From Nodosilinea sp. LEGE 06152 (GTDB lineage Bacteria > Cyanobacteriota > Cyanobacteriia > Phormidesmidales > Phormidesmidaceae), in assembly GCF_015207525.1 (NCBI RefSeq), contig NZ_JADEWR010000004.1, positions 143,236 through 207,235 of the forward strand: a stretch of DNA of 64,000 nt. The letters run 5' to 3'. Shown here piece by piece: positions 36,877 to 46,018 of this stretch. The position numbers and the translations under genes are program-made. The notes under the pieces are model-generated. The model had not been told where the DNA came from, searched no databases, and was given only the letters and a program-made list of their open reading frames with translations. Each line of letters starts with the position of its first letter. Position 1 is the stretch's first letter.

Positions 36877-38049
36877 ATGGGCTACCCCGCTGTGCCGTCG
36901 CTGACCGCCACCTGGCTGCGTTCTATTGAAGAGGTGCCCGAAGCGGTGTGGGATGAGCTGGCTCTGCCCCTGGCCACACCCTTTTTGGAGTGGAGCTGGC
37001 TGCACAACATGGAGCGATCGCACAGCGTGGGGGCCAATGCGGGCTGGCTGCCCTGTCACCTCGTTCTCTGGCAGGGCAAGACTCTCGTGGGGGCTGCCCC
37101 CATGTACCTGAAGGGGCACAGCCGGGGCGAGTTTGTGTTTGACCACCAGTGGGCCGATCTGGCCGAGCGGCTGGGGGTAGAGTATTACCCAAAACTGTTG
37201 GGCATGTCGCCCTTTACCCCCGCCGAGGGCTACCGATTTTTAATTGCCCCCGATGCCGATGAAGCGATGATCACCCGAGCCATGGTCGAGGTGATTGACG
37301 ACTTTTGCGATCGCAACAGTATCTCTGGCTGCCACTTTCTCTACGTCGACCCCCAGTGGCGGGCTACCATGACCCAGCTGGGTTTCTCAGAATGGCTGCA
37401 CCACAGCTATGTGTGGCAGAACCAGGGTTTTCAAGACTTTGACGACTATCTGAGCATTTTTAACGCCAACCAGCGCCGCAACATCAAGCGCGAACGCAAG
37501 TCAATGGAGACAGCGGGCCTGCGCTTAGAAGCCATTGCGGGTGACGCCATTAGCAAGCCGTTGTGCAATCAGATGTACGACTTTTACGCCGACACCTGCG
37601 ACAAGTTTGGCTGGTGGGGCAGTAAGTATTTGAGCCGCAAGTTCTTTGCGCTGCTGCACCACGACTACCGCCACCGCATGGTGTTTTTTGCGGCCTACGG
37701 CGAAGACGACAGCGACCCCGTTGGTATGTCGTTTTGCCTCACCAAGGGCGATCGCCTCTACGGTCGCTACTGGGGGTCCACCATGGATTTCAACAATCTG
37801 CACTTTAACGCCTGCTACTACGCGCCGATCGAGTGGGCGATCAACCACGGCATTACCTCGTTTGATCCGGGGGCTGGGGGTCGCCACAAAAAACGGCGCG
37901 GGTTTCCGGCCCTGGGCAACTACAGCCTGCATCGGTTCTACGACGCGCGGTTGGCAAAGCTGCTAAATCGCTACATTACTGAGGTCAACGAGCTAGAGCA
38001 GCAAGACATTGACGCTATAAATGCCGAACTACCCCTCAAGCTGCCCTAG
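36877..38049 (+). CDS. COG3146 (FemAB/GNAT-like) N-acyltransferase
   Basis: The 390-residue protein fits the PF04339 family: ATPFLEWSWLHNMERSHSVGANAGWLPCHLVLW near the N-terminus, NANQRRNIKRERKSM in the middle, and FDPGAGGRHKKRRGFPALGNYSLHRFYD near the C-terminus. The family is related to peptidoglycan-bridge FemAB enzymes and GNAT acyltransferases; the substrate is unknown. It is six bases from the RibD-like gene and may share its transcript. Confidence 0.88.
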   Translation: MGYPAVPSLTATWLRSIEEVPEAVWDELALPLATPFLEWSWLHNMERSHSVGANAGWLPCHLVLWQGKTLVGAAPMYLKGHSRGEFVFDHQWADLAERLGVEYYPKLLGMSPFTPAEGYRFLIAPDADEAMITRAMVEVIDDFCDRNSISGCHFLYVDPQWRATMTQLGFSEWLHHSYVWQNQGFQDFDDYLSIFNANQRRNIKRERKSMETAGLRLEAIAGDAISKPLCNQMYDFYADTCDKFGWWGSKYLSRKFFALLHHDYRHRMVFFAAYGEDDSDPVGMSFCLTKGDRLYGRYWGSTMDFNNLHFNACYYAPIEWAINHGITSFDPGAGGRHKKRRGFPALGNYSLHRFYDARLAKLLNRYITEVNELEQQDIDAINAELPLKLP

Positions 38050-38171
38050 CCAGCGCAATAGCCGTTGGCGTTACCGCCCCAGCGGGGCTAGATTGGCCCA
38101 GTAGGGCCATCGCCCTCTAACTGTGGGAACCCTAAACGCAGCGACGGCAGGGCAAGGAACGGACAGGGGCA

Positions 38172-39737
38172 GTGGCAGAACTGGAAAGCGCAGAACTAAA
38201 AAGCATCGAGCGCAGCCTGCGAGAGCTGGCACCCGCTGATCTCTACGCAGCGCTGTGGGTTGACCCTTCGGCCCAGACCCTAGGCAAGGTATTTGACCAC
38301 CTGCGCACGCTGCAGCACGTGCTGATTGACTACGTGCCGCGCGATGTATCCCAGCGGCCCCCTACCCGATCGCAGGTGCACCACCGCTGGTGTCAGGGCA
38401 GCCTGTTGTTCACCGATTTAGCTGGGTTTACTCCCCTGTTTGCGGCCAATGCCGCCGCCGGGCAAGCAGGGGCCGAGGCGCTATTGACCATCATCAACAA
38501 CTACTTTGCCCAGATGGTAGAGCTGGTCAGTAAGGCTGGCGGCAATCTGCTGGAGTTTACCGGCGATGCCATGCTGGTGCAGTTTCGCCACGAGGCGTAC
38601 CAGTCTGATGGCGATGCAGAAATGACCCAGGCTATCTACGCTGGGCTGCGGATGCAGCGAGCCATGGCCCAGTTTGACAACCTTGAGACCGCCCAAGGCT
38701 CGCTGTCGCTGCAAATGCGGCTGGGCATTCACCCAGGGCCGTTTGTAGCGGCCAATATTGGCACCCCCATGCGCCGCGCCCACGTGCTGCTGGGTCAAAC
38801 GGTGCTGGCGGCTAAGCAAACCGAAGCAGCCGGGGTAGTGGGCCGGGTCTGCCTGAGTCAGGCAGGGTGCGATCGCCTGCGGGTCAACTCACTCCTGCAT
38901 CTGGAGCCTAACCTAGCTGGCGGCAGCCTGGTGGTAGACGACCTCAGCACTAAAACCCTGGGCGAATACGACCTGACCCTAAACCGTCGTCGGGCGGCTA
39001 GCTCGGTGTTGTTTGACCGCAGCGTGCCCGGCCTAATACAGGAAATTGAGGCCAGCCTGCAAACCCTTGAGCCACTGGCCAGCTACCTGCCGCGATCGGT
39101 ACTGCAGCTGCTGGTCAACACTGCTGCCGCCCGCCGCATTCCGCCCGCGTTTCCGACGGCGGCGGTAGCCTTTGTCAACCTGATTGGTCTGCCCGAGGCG
39201 GTAGACGCCGACTACCCCGACGATACCGACGGCATTGTTAGCTGCTTTTCCCACGCCTTTGCCCTGATCAACGGGGCCGTCGAACGGCGGCGCGGCATTT
39301 TGCAAAAGGTGACCTACCACTCCATCGGCGCAGACATGCTGATTCATTTTGGCGTGCTCAGCCCTGAGACCGACGCCCCCCAGCGGGCGGCCGAAACCCT
39401 GCTGGCGATTCGCGATCTGGTGGATAGGTTGTGCCTCCCCACTCGCCAAGGCCAGGCTTTGCCAATTACCTGTCGCATGGGGCTGACCTACGGCCAGGTG
39501 TTTGCCGCTGAAATTGGTGAACCCCGTGGACGGCGGGAGTTTAACGTGCTGGGCGATACGGTTAACACCGCCGCCCGCCTGATGAGCCGCGCCACCCACA
39601 ACCAGATTCTGCTAGATGTAGCGACCTATCAAGCCCTTGCTGCTGAGTCAACCTACGACTGCCGGTTTTTGGGATCGTTGGCACTCAAGGGTAAGGCTGT
39701 TCCCCAAGCGGTCTACAGTTTGACCAGCCGCCTCTGA
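38172..39737 (+). CDS. Tandem class III nucleotide cyclase with complementary half-sites
   Basis: The 521-residue protein has two cyclase homology domains and no membrane segment. Domain 1 (about 75-235) has both metal-binding aspartates, D82 in FTDLAGFT and D132 in GDAML, but its transition-state region reads HVLLGQTVLAAK. Domain 2 (about 328-515) has N336 and GAD in the metal positions but keeps N465 and R469 in GDTVNTAARL. The two halves therefore complement each other like C1 and C2 of animal adenylyl cyclases and should form one active site. The purine-specifying residues look changed to His and Asn, so the product (cAMP or cGMP) is open. GTG start after AGGGG. Confidence 0.85.
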   Translation: MAELESAELKSIERSLRELAPADLYAALWVDPSAQTLGKVFDHLRTLQHVLIDYVPRDVSQRPPTRSQVHHRWCQGSLLFTDLAGFTPLFAANAAAGQAGAEALLTIINNYFAQMVELVSKAGGNLLEFTGDAMLVQFRHEAYQSDGDAEMTQAIYAGLRMQRAMAQFDNLETAQGSLSLQMRLGIHPGPFVAANIGTPMRRAHVLLGQTVLAAKQTEAAGVVGRVCLSQAGCDRLRVNSLLHLEPNLAGGSLVVDDLSTKTLGEYDLTLNRRRAASSVLFDRSVPGLIQEIEASLQTLEPLASYLPRSVLQLLVNTAAARRIPPAFPTAAVAFVNLIGLPEAVDADYPDDTDGIVSCFSHAFALINGAVERRRGILQKVTYHSIGADMLIHFGVLSPETDAPQRAAETLLAIRDLVDRLCLPTRQGQALPITCRMGLTYGQVFAAEIGEPRGRREFNVLGDTVNTAARLMSRATHNQILLDVATYQALAAESTYDCRFLGSLALKGKAVPQAVYSLTSRL

Positions 39738-39836
39738 GCCTAGTCGCGTGCCGGGAAAGCGTTGGCCAGATAGCCCAACGCGCTACCATAGAGAGTCTTG
39801 ACCCTGTACAGGCCGCGATCGCTGCGCCATCCCGCG

Positions 39837-40244
39837 ATGACTCTACCCTCTAGCACTCAGCCCATTGATAAAGCCCAGCGCCAGGCTCTTGATGACCAGC
39901 TCTCGAAGCGCTACATCGAGCTGGACCCCGGCGGCTACTTTTTAATTTATTTGGATGTAGAGCAGGGGCTGATCTGCGCCAAACACTTTGCCAACATCAT
40001 TAACGACAAAGGGCTGGCCTGCGATCCAGTTACGGGTAAGCCTCTACCCGTACGAGGCACCGTAGAACGGGTACCCACCCACACCTACAGCGGTCGCACC
40101 GCCAAAGAACTCTGCATTGCCATTTTTGAAGACCCTGCCCTGCCCTGCCCCATTACCTATCTAGACCATGCGGCCTACTTGGGACGCGAGTTTGTACGGG
40201 CCGAAGCAGCCCTGTCAGCAGGTGAGCCTTATATTCAAGATTAA
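39837..40244 (+). CDS. DUF4346 family protein
   Basis: The ATG at 39837 gives 135 residues; a TTG 13 codons earlier is less likely. LDPGGYFLIYLDVEQGLICAKHFANIINDKGLACDPVTGKPLP and the C-terminal ITYLDHAAYLGREFVRAEAAL fit the cyanobacterial DUF4346 family, found alone or fused to other domains. The function is unknown. Confidence 0.75.
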   Translation: MTLPSSTQPIDKAQRQALDDQLSKRYIELDPGGYFLIYLDVEQGLICAKHFANIINDKGLACDPVTGKPLPVRGTVERVPTHTYSGRTAKELCIAIFEDPALPCPITYLDHAAYLGREFVRAEAALSAGEPYIQD

Positions 40245-40473
40245 AGGACAAGCCCATAGGCCGGGCCCCTCGTGCGCCATCAGCGCGGACCAAACGTTTA
40301 CTACCTAAAAACGTGTCGGTTCAGAGGTTAACCCAGAGCCAGATTTATTGTGACAAAAACACTGACAAGCGCTGTGAGTAGCCGGGCTTTAACCGTAGCG
40401 GCCGCCAGCGATAGAGCAATCAGCCCTGGTGCAGCTCTTGCACCAGCTTCATTCACGGAGCTACTGCGTCAGC

Positions 40474-40845
40474 TTAATGGACCCGAGTGGCCAACAGCTG
40501 TTCTTCTAAAGCCGCAATCCGATTGTAGGCTGCGGTGAGCTGTGCAGTCAGCCGCTGAATCTGAACGTCTTGGGAAAAGGTAGTCTCTGTATTCTGGCGG
40601 TCTAGGTCTAAATAGCTGCTGTCTAGCAAAACGTCTTTGTGTTCGCAAACGCTGTCTAGCAGGCCAGGATTGTGTCGAGAAGACTTGCCGTAGGCAAAAC
40701 GCCCAGACCCAGCATCGTCGGGTGTAATGGCACAGGCCTGGGTGGCAATTAGCGCAGAAACCTGATCGTTAACCTGATCAATCATGTGATGCAGGGCGTC
40801 AATCTTGTTTGTCAAAAGAATGACTTGGGTTTGGATAGAGTCCAT
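40474..40845 (-). CDS. Small coiled-coil protein of unknown function
   Basis: The 123-residue protein does not belong to a family I recognise. Heptad-like patterns occur at both ends (TQVILLTNKIDALHHMIDQV and IQRLTAQLTAAYNRIAALEEQLL), with a polar middle. No signal peptide or membrane segment. It stands alone, flanked by gaps; 40245-40473 shows no other gene. Confidence 0.6.
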   Translation of the reverse strand: MDSIQTQVILLTNKIDALHHMIDQVNDQVSALIATQACAITPDDAGSGRFAYGKSSRHNPGLLDSVCEHKDVLLDSSYLDLDRQNTETTFSQDVQIQRLTAQLTAAYNRIAALEEQLLATRVH

Positions 40846-41335
40846 GTGACGCCTGGTTTTTTAATTTCCCCATCATCCTAGACTCCAGCCTATGGATCAC
40901 GGCGGGTCTCCTGAATCATTTAACCTTTATTAGCAAGGGTTGATACAAGATCTAAAACCTCTGCAGAGACTAACTCTCAGCTTAAAAAGTAGTGAAGAGA
41001 AGCTTTGCTTTGTAAACTTAACCTCCAGGGTTGTTACATGCTGACATCAACCAACCAGAGTCAATTTAGCAGTTTATTCTGCTCAAAGAAAATTAGATTT
41101 TGGTTCGATTCTAGATAATTCGATGGAGTTGAGCGATGTCATCCCTTGACCTTGCAGAGGCTAAATCAGCCTAGAGAATGCTGGGGTTGCTATCAACTAG
41201 CCACTGATGGCTCAGGAGCTGATCGTTACGGCCCCCAACCCGGTTTTTGGGCTCAGGCGTGGTAGCGCTGGTGTCTTGAGAATATTGGCCAGAGTCGATG
41301 ATATGCCTAGGCCTGAGCTACCTTCACTCTGCCGC
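40846..41335. other. 490-bp gap holding a dispersed repeat, copy 2
   Basis: No open frame of note. The first part (40900-41150) is AT-rich. 41195-41290 resembles the gap sequence at 23463-23551, so this appears to be a second copy of one intergenic repeat. Confidence 0.45.
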
Positions 41336-41737
41336 TTAGGAAACTAAAGGGCTGATCAAAATGCCGATAAAGGCGATCGCCCCTAGCCCCGTAAGAATAT
41401 AGGCCACGACCAGGGCTGGAGAACGCCGCGATCGATAGACCAAATCGTTGCGCTGAATGCGCTGTAGCTGATAGTTGTGGTCGAGAGCGGCACTCAACAG
41501 GGCAAACGTACCCAAAGCCACAAACGACAGCCCCAAAATGCGAGACAGGCGCAAAGGATTAACGGTATCTCCCAGGGTTTGGTGAATAGCGGCAACAATA
41601 CGCTCAATACCAAACCCAAACCCAATTAGCGCCAGGGAGGTACGAATCCAGGCCATCAGAGTGCGCTCTTCGGCGGCACGATTGCGCTCTTTAGCCAGCT
41701 CTGTCGCCGGGTTTGGACCTGGGTTAGACGCACTCAT
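41336..41737 (-). CDS. DUF202 family membrane protein, first of three
   Basis: The 133-residue protein has the DUF202 (YidH-like) signature TELAKERNRAAEERTLMAWIRTSLALIGFGFGIERIV and three transmembrane helices. The same domain is the membrane part of VTC polyphosphate complexes in eukaryotes. The bacterial function is unknown. It is divergent from a second DUF202 gene at 41991. Confidence 0.85.
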   Translation of the reverse strand: MSASNPGPNPATELAKERNRAAEERTLMAWIRTSLALIGFGFGIERIVAAIHQTLGDTVNPLRLSRILGLSFVALGTFALLSAALDHNYQLQRIQRNDLVYRSRRSPALVVAYILTGLGAIAFIGILISPLVS

Positions 41738-41866
41738 AGCAGCACCAGCCTGAATAAATACGCAAAAACTTAATTGAAGTACCCTCAGGGTAGCTAAATC
41801 TTGTCTCTAGGCAGCGCTCCGATGCCAAGTCCGAGTTCAAAAACCCCAGTTTAAAACAGGTATTCC

Positions 41867-41890
41867 GTAGGGACAAACGGTCGTTTGCTC
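41867..41890 (+). repeat. Fragment of the palindromic dispersed repeat
   Basis: GTAGGGACAAACGGTCGTTTGCTC is an imperfect version of the palindromic head seen at 24650 and 47205-47224. Here the 30-bp tail is missing. It lies between divergent DUF202 genes. Confidence 0.6.
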
Positions 41891-41990
41891 TTGGCCAAGC
41901 GGAGGTAGGCAACCAGCATCCAGTACTATGCTGCAGTTTCTCGCTAACCGTTCGCCTACAAAGCCAAAGCCCCAAATTGATACCAGATCT

Positions 41991-42386
41991 ATGAGTGACG
42001 CACCCCTGCCCGAACAGGTGACTATCACCAACGAACTCGCCCGAGAACGCACCCGCGCCGCCGCCGAACGCACCCTCAACGCCTGGATTGGAACCTGCCT
42101 GAGCCTGATTGGCTTTGGGGTTACCTTCGAGCAGATTAGCCGCCGGCTGAGGCAGCAGGCGACTCTCGAGCTGGCACCAACCAATCCAGCTGTGGTGAGT
42201 ATCGGCTTTGTTGGGCTGGGGGTAGTGCTGCTGGGGTTGGCGCTGGTTCAACACCGGCTGGCTTTACGGGCTATTGAGCAACAAAACTACGTGCTGCTGC
42301 CCATTCAAACGTTGAATCGCTGGGCTGTAGTCACCATTGTGCTGGCGGGATTGGCGGGGTTGGGGGTAACGCTGCTGTGGCCGTAG
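41991..42386 (+). CDS. DUF202 family membrane protein, second of three
   Basis: Starting at the ATG at 41991 gives 131 residues (MSDAPLPEQ), with the N-terminus parallel to the two neighbours; an ATG 21 codons upstream is possible. NELARERTRAAAERTLNAWIGTCLSLIGFGVTFEQI is the family motif, with three helices. Opposite orientation to its two relatives. Confidence 0.83.
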   Translation: MSDAPLPEQVTITNELARERTRAAAERTLNAWIGTCLSLIGFGVTFEQISRRLRQQATLELAPTNPAVVSIGFVGLGVVLLGLALVQHRLALRAIEQQNYVLLPIQTLNRWAVVTIVLAGLAGLGVTLLWP

Positions 42387-42524
42387 CCGTCGATGGTTAT
42401 ATCGCTGGTTCAGTGCGCTGAGAACGTGAATAATTGTCGCTGGCAAAGCTTGGGGCGGCGCACTGCGTAAAGCTATGCCCAAGCGCAGCGTGAAAATATT
42501 CTGCCAATTCTAGCGATCGCATAC

Positions 42525-42911
42525 CTACGGCAGCAGTTCTAAACTTAACCAACCCAAGGCCACCGCACCAGTGACTAAGACCGCCAGTCCGGTGGCCTCA
42601 GCGATCGACCACCGGGGCCGGTAACAGTAGGTGGGCGATCGCAGCCGCCTTTGCTCAGCCTGGTAATCGGCTAGGGCAACAACCAAACTCAGCACCCCCA
42701 GCCCCACGTAGACCAGGCTCAGGCTATAGACCCAGGTATCGATCGCGCGATCGCCCGCCGCAAGTGCCGTCAGAATCTGCTCAAGCCCAACGCCAAGGCT
42801 GATGAGGGTCAGACTGCTGCGCACGAAGGACAGCAGCGAGCGATCGGCGGCTAGGCGGTTGCGATCGCGAGCCAGCTCAGCCTGAACATTGGGCAGGGAA
42901 GGGCTTGGCAT
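42525..42911 (-). CDS. DUF202 family membrane protein, third of three
   Basis: The 128-residue protein has AELARDRNRLAADRSLLSFVRSSLTLISLGVGLEQIL and three helices. It lies 21 bp downstream of the LCP gene on the same strand, so they probably share a transcript. It is the most divergent of the three copies (SFVRSS in place of AWIRTS). Confidence 0.83.
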   Translation of the reverse strand: MPSPSLPNVQAELARDRNRLAADRSLLSFVRSSLTLISLGVGLEQILTALAAGDRAIDTWVYSLSLVYVGLGVLSLVVALADYQAEQRRLRSPTYCYRPRWSIAEATGLAVLVTGAVALGWLSLELLP

Positions 42912-42932
42912 AGGGCAGGCTAGGCCAGAGGG

Positions 42933-44399
42933 CTACTGGGGCGCAGCATCGAGGGTTTGGCTGGCGCGCTCAGCCCAGTCTTGCCCCACCCGAATGGTCA
43001 GGTCAGAGCCAAGGTCGCCGGTTGACTCCGACAGCGCTCGGCCCGTCCCCAACAGCGACTGAACCACACGAGCGCTCTCGACATCGCCCTGCTGAGCCAA
43101 CACTTCAGTGCGGGCTATGGTGCCAGACCAGTCATCGATTATATAGACGTTGCTAAACCCATTCTCGCGCAGGTAGCGGGCCATTGAGGCCGCCTGCTCA
43201 GGCTGACCAGAGGCATTTTGAACCGCGATCGCCAAGTCGGCCACGTAGCGCCCCTGGGAATTATCGGCGTAGACGCCCACTTCTTCCGCCGCAAAGAAGT
43301 TTTGCATCACCGTGGCCGAAGCTTCCCAGTTGGGTAGCCAGTAGCTAGCGTTAAACTCGGCCGGGGTGCTAAATCGACCGGGCAGCATGACCATTTGCAG
43401 CTGATCAGACTCGATTTCGAGGCCAAAGTTGGCGATCGCCAGCATTTCTTCCAGAGTCAAATTGGTATCGACGTAGCGCTGCAGCACCCGAATGGCCTGA
43501 GGCAATTTAGGAATAACCGTGGGGTTGGTCAGCCGCTCCCGCAGGGCTTTGAGCAGCATTTGCTGACGCTGCACGCGGCCAATGTCGCCGCTGTCTTTGC
43601 GGTAGCGGGCAAACTGCTCGGCCTGGTCGCCATTCAGGGTTTGCCAGCCCGGGTAGAGATCGATGTAGAGGCCCTGGGTGCGATCGGTGTACTCCATGCG
43701 GGTGGGCACGTTCACCTCAATCCCCCCAACCAAGTCAACCATCTCCCGAAAGGCGGCGGTGTTGATGCGCACGAAGCGGTCAATTTGAATGTTGCCCAGG
43801 TTGTAGCCCAGGGTCTGGGCGACCAGTTCTGGCCCCCCCAACACGTTAGCCTGATTGATTTTGTCCAGGCCAAAGCCTGGTATCTGCACTCGGGTATCGC
43901 GGGGAATTGACATCACATTGAGAGTACCGGCCTCGGCATCGACCCGTACCAGCAGCAGCGTGTCGGTGCGGCCCGCAAACACCTCATCTGAGGTGGGTTG
44001 GGCGTCAGGAACTTCATCGATTCCCATGACCAGAATGTTGACCGGTCGCGTCACCTGGTAGCGAAAGCCCGCCTGCCACAGATCGCCAAAGCTGGCAGCG
44101 CCGTTGGTATCGCCCCCTAAAAAACCTGGCAGCGGCACCGTGAGCGCGATCGCAGCCCCCAGCACCGCTGCCGCCGTAGCTGTACCGGCAAACACGCCTC
44201 CCCAGAGCAGCGAGGTGAGCAGACGCCGGGCCGAGCTAGGCGGAGAAGTAAGATTGACCGTAGTCGCCCCCGTTTGGGTAGGATAGCTAACTGAAACAAC
44301 AGGCTCGGCCTGTTCAACGGTTGGTTCAGGACCGGCGGATGAATCGGGGTCAACGGGGCTATCTTGCTTAGACTCGACGTTCTGCAAAGGGGTTGTCAT
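42933..44399 (-). CDS. LytR-CpsA-Psr (LCP) family cell-envelope protein
   Basis: The 488-residue protein has a cytoplasmic Pro/Thr-rich N-terminus, one transmembrane helix (about 60-85), the LCP catalytic domain (VNILVMGIDE, GRTDTLLLVRVD, NVMSIPRDTRVQIPG, DKINQANVLGG) and a C-terminal LytR_C domain (about 380-480). LCP enzymes attach glycopolymers from lipid carriers to the cell wall, on the outer face of the membrane. In a cyanobacterium it may attach capsule or S-layer-associated polysaccharide. The neighbouring GDP-mannose enzyme fits a polysaccharide theme. Confidence 0.9.
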   Translation of the reverse strand: MTTPLQNVESKQDSPVDPDSSAGPEPTVEQAEPVVSVSYPTQTGATTVNLTSPPSSARRLLTSLLWGGVFAGTATAAAVLGAAIALTVPLPGFLGGDTNGAASFGDLWQAGFRYQVTRPVNILVMGIDEVPDAQPTSDEVFAGRTDTLLLVRVDAEAGTLNVMSIPRDTRVQIPGFGLDKINQANVLGGPELVAQTLGYNLGNIQIDRFVRINTAAFREMVDLVGGIEVNVPTRMEYTDRTQGLYIDLYPGWQTLNGDQAEQFARYRKDSGDIGRVQRQQMLLKALRERLTNPTVIPKLPQAIRVLQRYVDTNLTLEEMLAIANFGLEIESDQLQMVMLPGRFSTPAEFNASYWLPNWEASATVMQNFFAAEEVGVYADNSQGRYVADLAIAVQNASGQPEQAASMARYLRENGFSNVYIIDDWSGTIARTEVLAQQGDVESARVVQSLLGTGRALSESTGDLGSDLTIRVGQDWAERASQTLDAAPQ

Positions 44400-44776
44400 G
44401 GATACCTACTTAACCTGCTGCGACGCCCTACCAACATAGCCCCTGTTACGACGTGCCACTGTAGCCCCAGCATAGGTTTAAAGCTAAAAAGGCAGACAGG
44501 GTGGGCTAAACCATCCTGACAAGCAGGCCTGGATTTACCCCTAAAACCCTGCTAAATCTTCGCAGCAGGTTGATGTGTTAATCAATATTAAGCGAATTTT
44601 GCCCTGAATTCTCCCCCTAGGGGATAGGATCAAGCCACTTGTGCCGGTGAATTACAGGCCGATGGGCGCTCAGCGGCGACTCTAAACCCACCTGAGACCA
44701 GCCGCTTAAGCTGCTTCAAAATCACCGCTGCACCGCTATAGCCACGTAATCTTTAAACTTTAGAGACAGAAATATT
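44400..44776. other. Divergent intergenic region between LCP and mannose-1-phosphate guanylyltransferase genes
   Basis: 377 bp with no gene. About 44560-44600 is AT-rich (TGTTAATCAATATTAAGCG) and could hold promoter elements; no clear operator or hairpin is seen. Confidence 0.4.
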
Positions 44777-45835
44777 ATGGCTGCACTTATTCCTATCATT
44801 TTGGCCGGGGGCAAAGGCGAACGGTTTTGGCCCGTCAGCCGACTGGCGCGCCCCAAACAATTTTTGTGCCTAGACGGCAGCGATCGCAGCCTGCTACAGG
44901 CCACCGCCGATCGCCTGCTGCCCTTAGCCGAGGGCTGGGAGAATATGTGGGTGATTACCGCCGCCCACCTGGCGGATCGCGTGCGCGAGCAGTTGCCCGA
45001 GCTGCCCGAGGCCAACCTGCTAATCGAGCCGGTGGGGCGCGACACCGCCCCGGCGGTTGCCTGGGGCACCCTAGAAGTGGCCCAGCGCTACGGCGACGAT
45101 GCCCTGGTGGGCTTCTTCCCCGCCGACCACTGGATTGCCGATGAAAACGCCTTTTGCCAAACCCTGTGGGCAGCGGCAGAACTGGCGGGCCAGGGGGCGA
45201 TCGCAACCCTGGGCATTTCGCCCACCTACCCGGCCACGGGCTATGGCTATATCGAGCAGGGCGAGGCCACCGGCACCTACGACTCGCTCAGCGCCTACAC
45301 CGTCAGCCGCTTCACCGAAAAACCCGACGCCCCCACCGCCCAAACTTTTATCGACAGCGGCCGCTTCAGCTGGAATAGCGGCATGTTCGTCTTCCCGGCT
45401 GGCGTCATGATCGACGAGCTTAAAACCCACGCCCCCGACTTGATGCAGGCGCTGATGGCCAAAGGGGTAGACGCCTACCCCAGCCTCGACAAGCTCAGCA
45501 TCGACTATGCCGTCATGGAGCACACCGAACGCGCCCAGGTGATGCCCGTCACCTTCGGTTGGGACGATCTGGGCGACTGGAACGCCGTCGAGCGCCTGCT
45601 GAAGCAGCCCGGCGATCAAAATGTGGATCTGGCCACCCACGTGGCCTTAGATACCGCTGGCAGTATTGTCTACTCGGCCGACCCCGACGAAGTAGTGGTC
45701 ACCATTGGCCTAGAAGACGTGGTGATTGTGCGCGACGGCAACGCCACCCTGATTGTGCGCAAAGACCGCACCCAGGATATCAAAGCCGCCGTCAAGCAAC
45801 TCGGCGCTGAAGACCGCTTTCAGCACCTGCTGTAG
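44777..45835 (+). CDS. Mannose-1-phosphate guanylyltransferase
   Basis: The 352-residue nucleotidyltransferase makes GDP-mannose. IPIILAGGKGERFWPVSRLARPKQF is the signature and GTP-binding loop, and VEKNLARPFTDAW-type positions are represented by VSRFTEKPDAPTAQTFIDSGRFSWNSGMFVFP. It lacks the C-terminal isomerase domain of bifunctional enzymes. GDP-mannose feeds exopolysaccharide and lipopolysaccharide synthesis. An 11-bp hairpin follows the stop. Confidence 0.93.
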   Translation: MAALIPIILAGGKGERFWPVSRLARPKQFLCLDGSDRSLLQATADRLLPLAEGWENMWVITAAHLADRVREQLPELPEANLLIEPVGRDTAPAVAWGTLEVAQRYGDDALVGFFPADHWIADENAFCQTLWAAAELAGQGAIATLGISPTYPATGYGYIEQGEATGTYDSLSAYTVSRFTEKPDAPTAQTFIDSGRFSWNSGMFVFPAGVMIDELKTHAPDLMQALMAKGVDAYPSLDKLSIDYAVMEHTERAQVMPVTFGWDDLGDWNAVERLLKQPGDQNVDLATHVALDTAGSIVYSADPDEVVVTIGLEDVVIVRDGNATLIVRKDRTQDIKAAVKQLGAEDRFQHLL

Positions 45836-45852
45836 CCGGGCCGCAGATCACT

Positions 45853-45894
45853 GCTGAGCTCCATTCAAACACCGCCGTAGGAGTGGAGCTCAGC
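45853..45894 (+). terminator. Hairpin after the guanylyltransferase gene
   Basis: GCTGAGCTCCA (45853-45863) and TGGAGCTCAGC (45884-45894) are perfectly complementary, 20-base loop, 17 bases after the stop codon. No T-run follows, so terminator activity is probable rather than certain. Confidence 0.55.
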
Positions 45895-46018
45895 TTCGGG
45901 ATCCTCAGCCTTTTCCTGAGAACGTTCCAGGTGGGGCAACGGTTGATATAATTTCGGGATCAGTCGTTTATACCTGCGCTATGCTGCGGAACTCTGTGGC
46001 GTGCGGCAGCTTTGAGCC

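Noticed and set aside
40350..40538. 62-codon plus-strand frame
   Set aside because: Weak composition, no motifs, and it overlaps the coiled-coil gene on the other strand.
41095..41125. TGGTTCGATTCTAGA, resembling a tRNA T-loop
   Set aside because: No acceptor or anticodon stem can be built around it.
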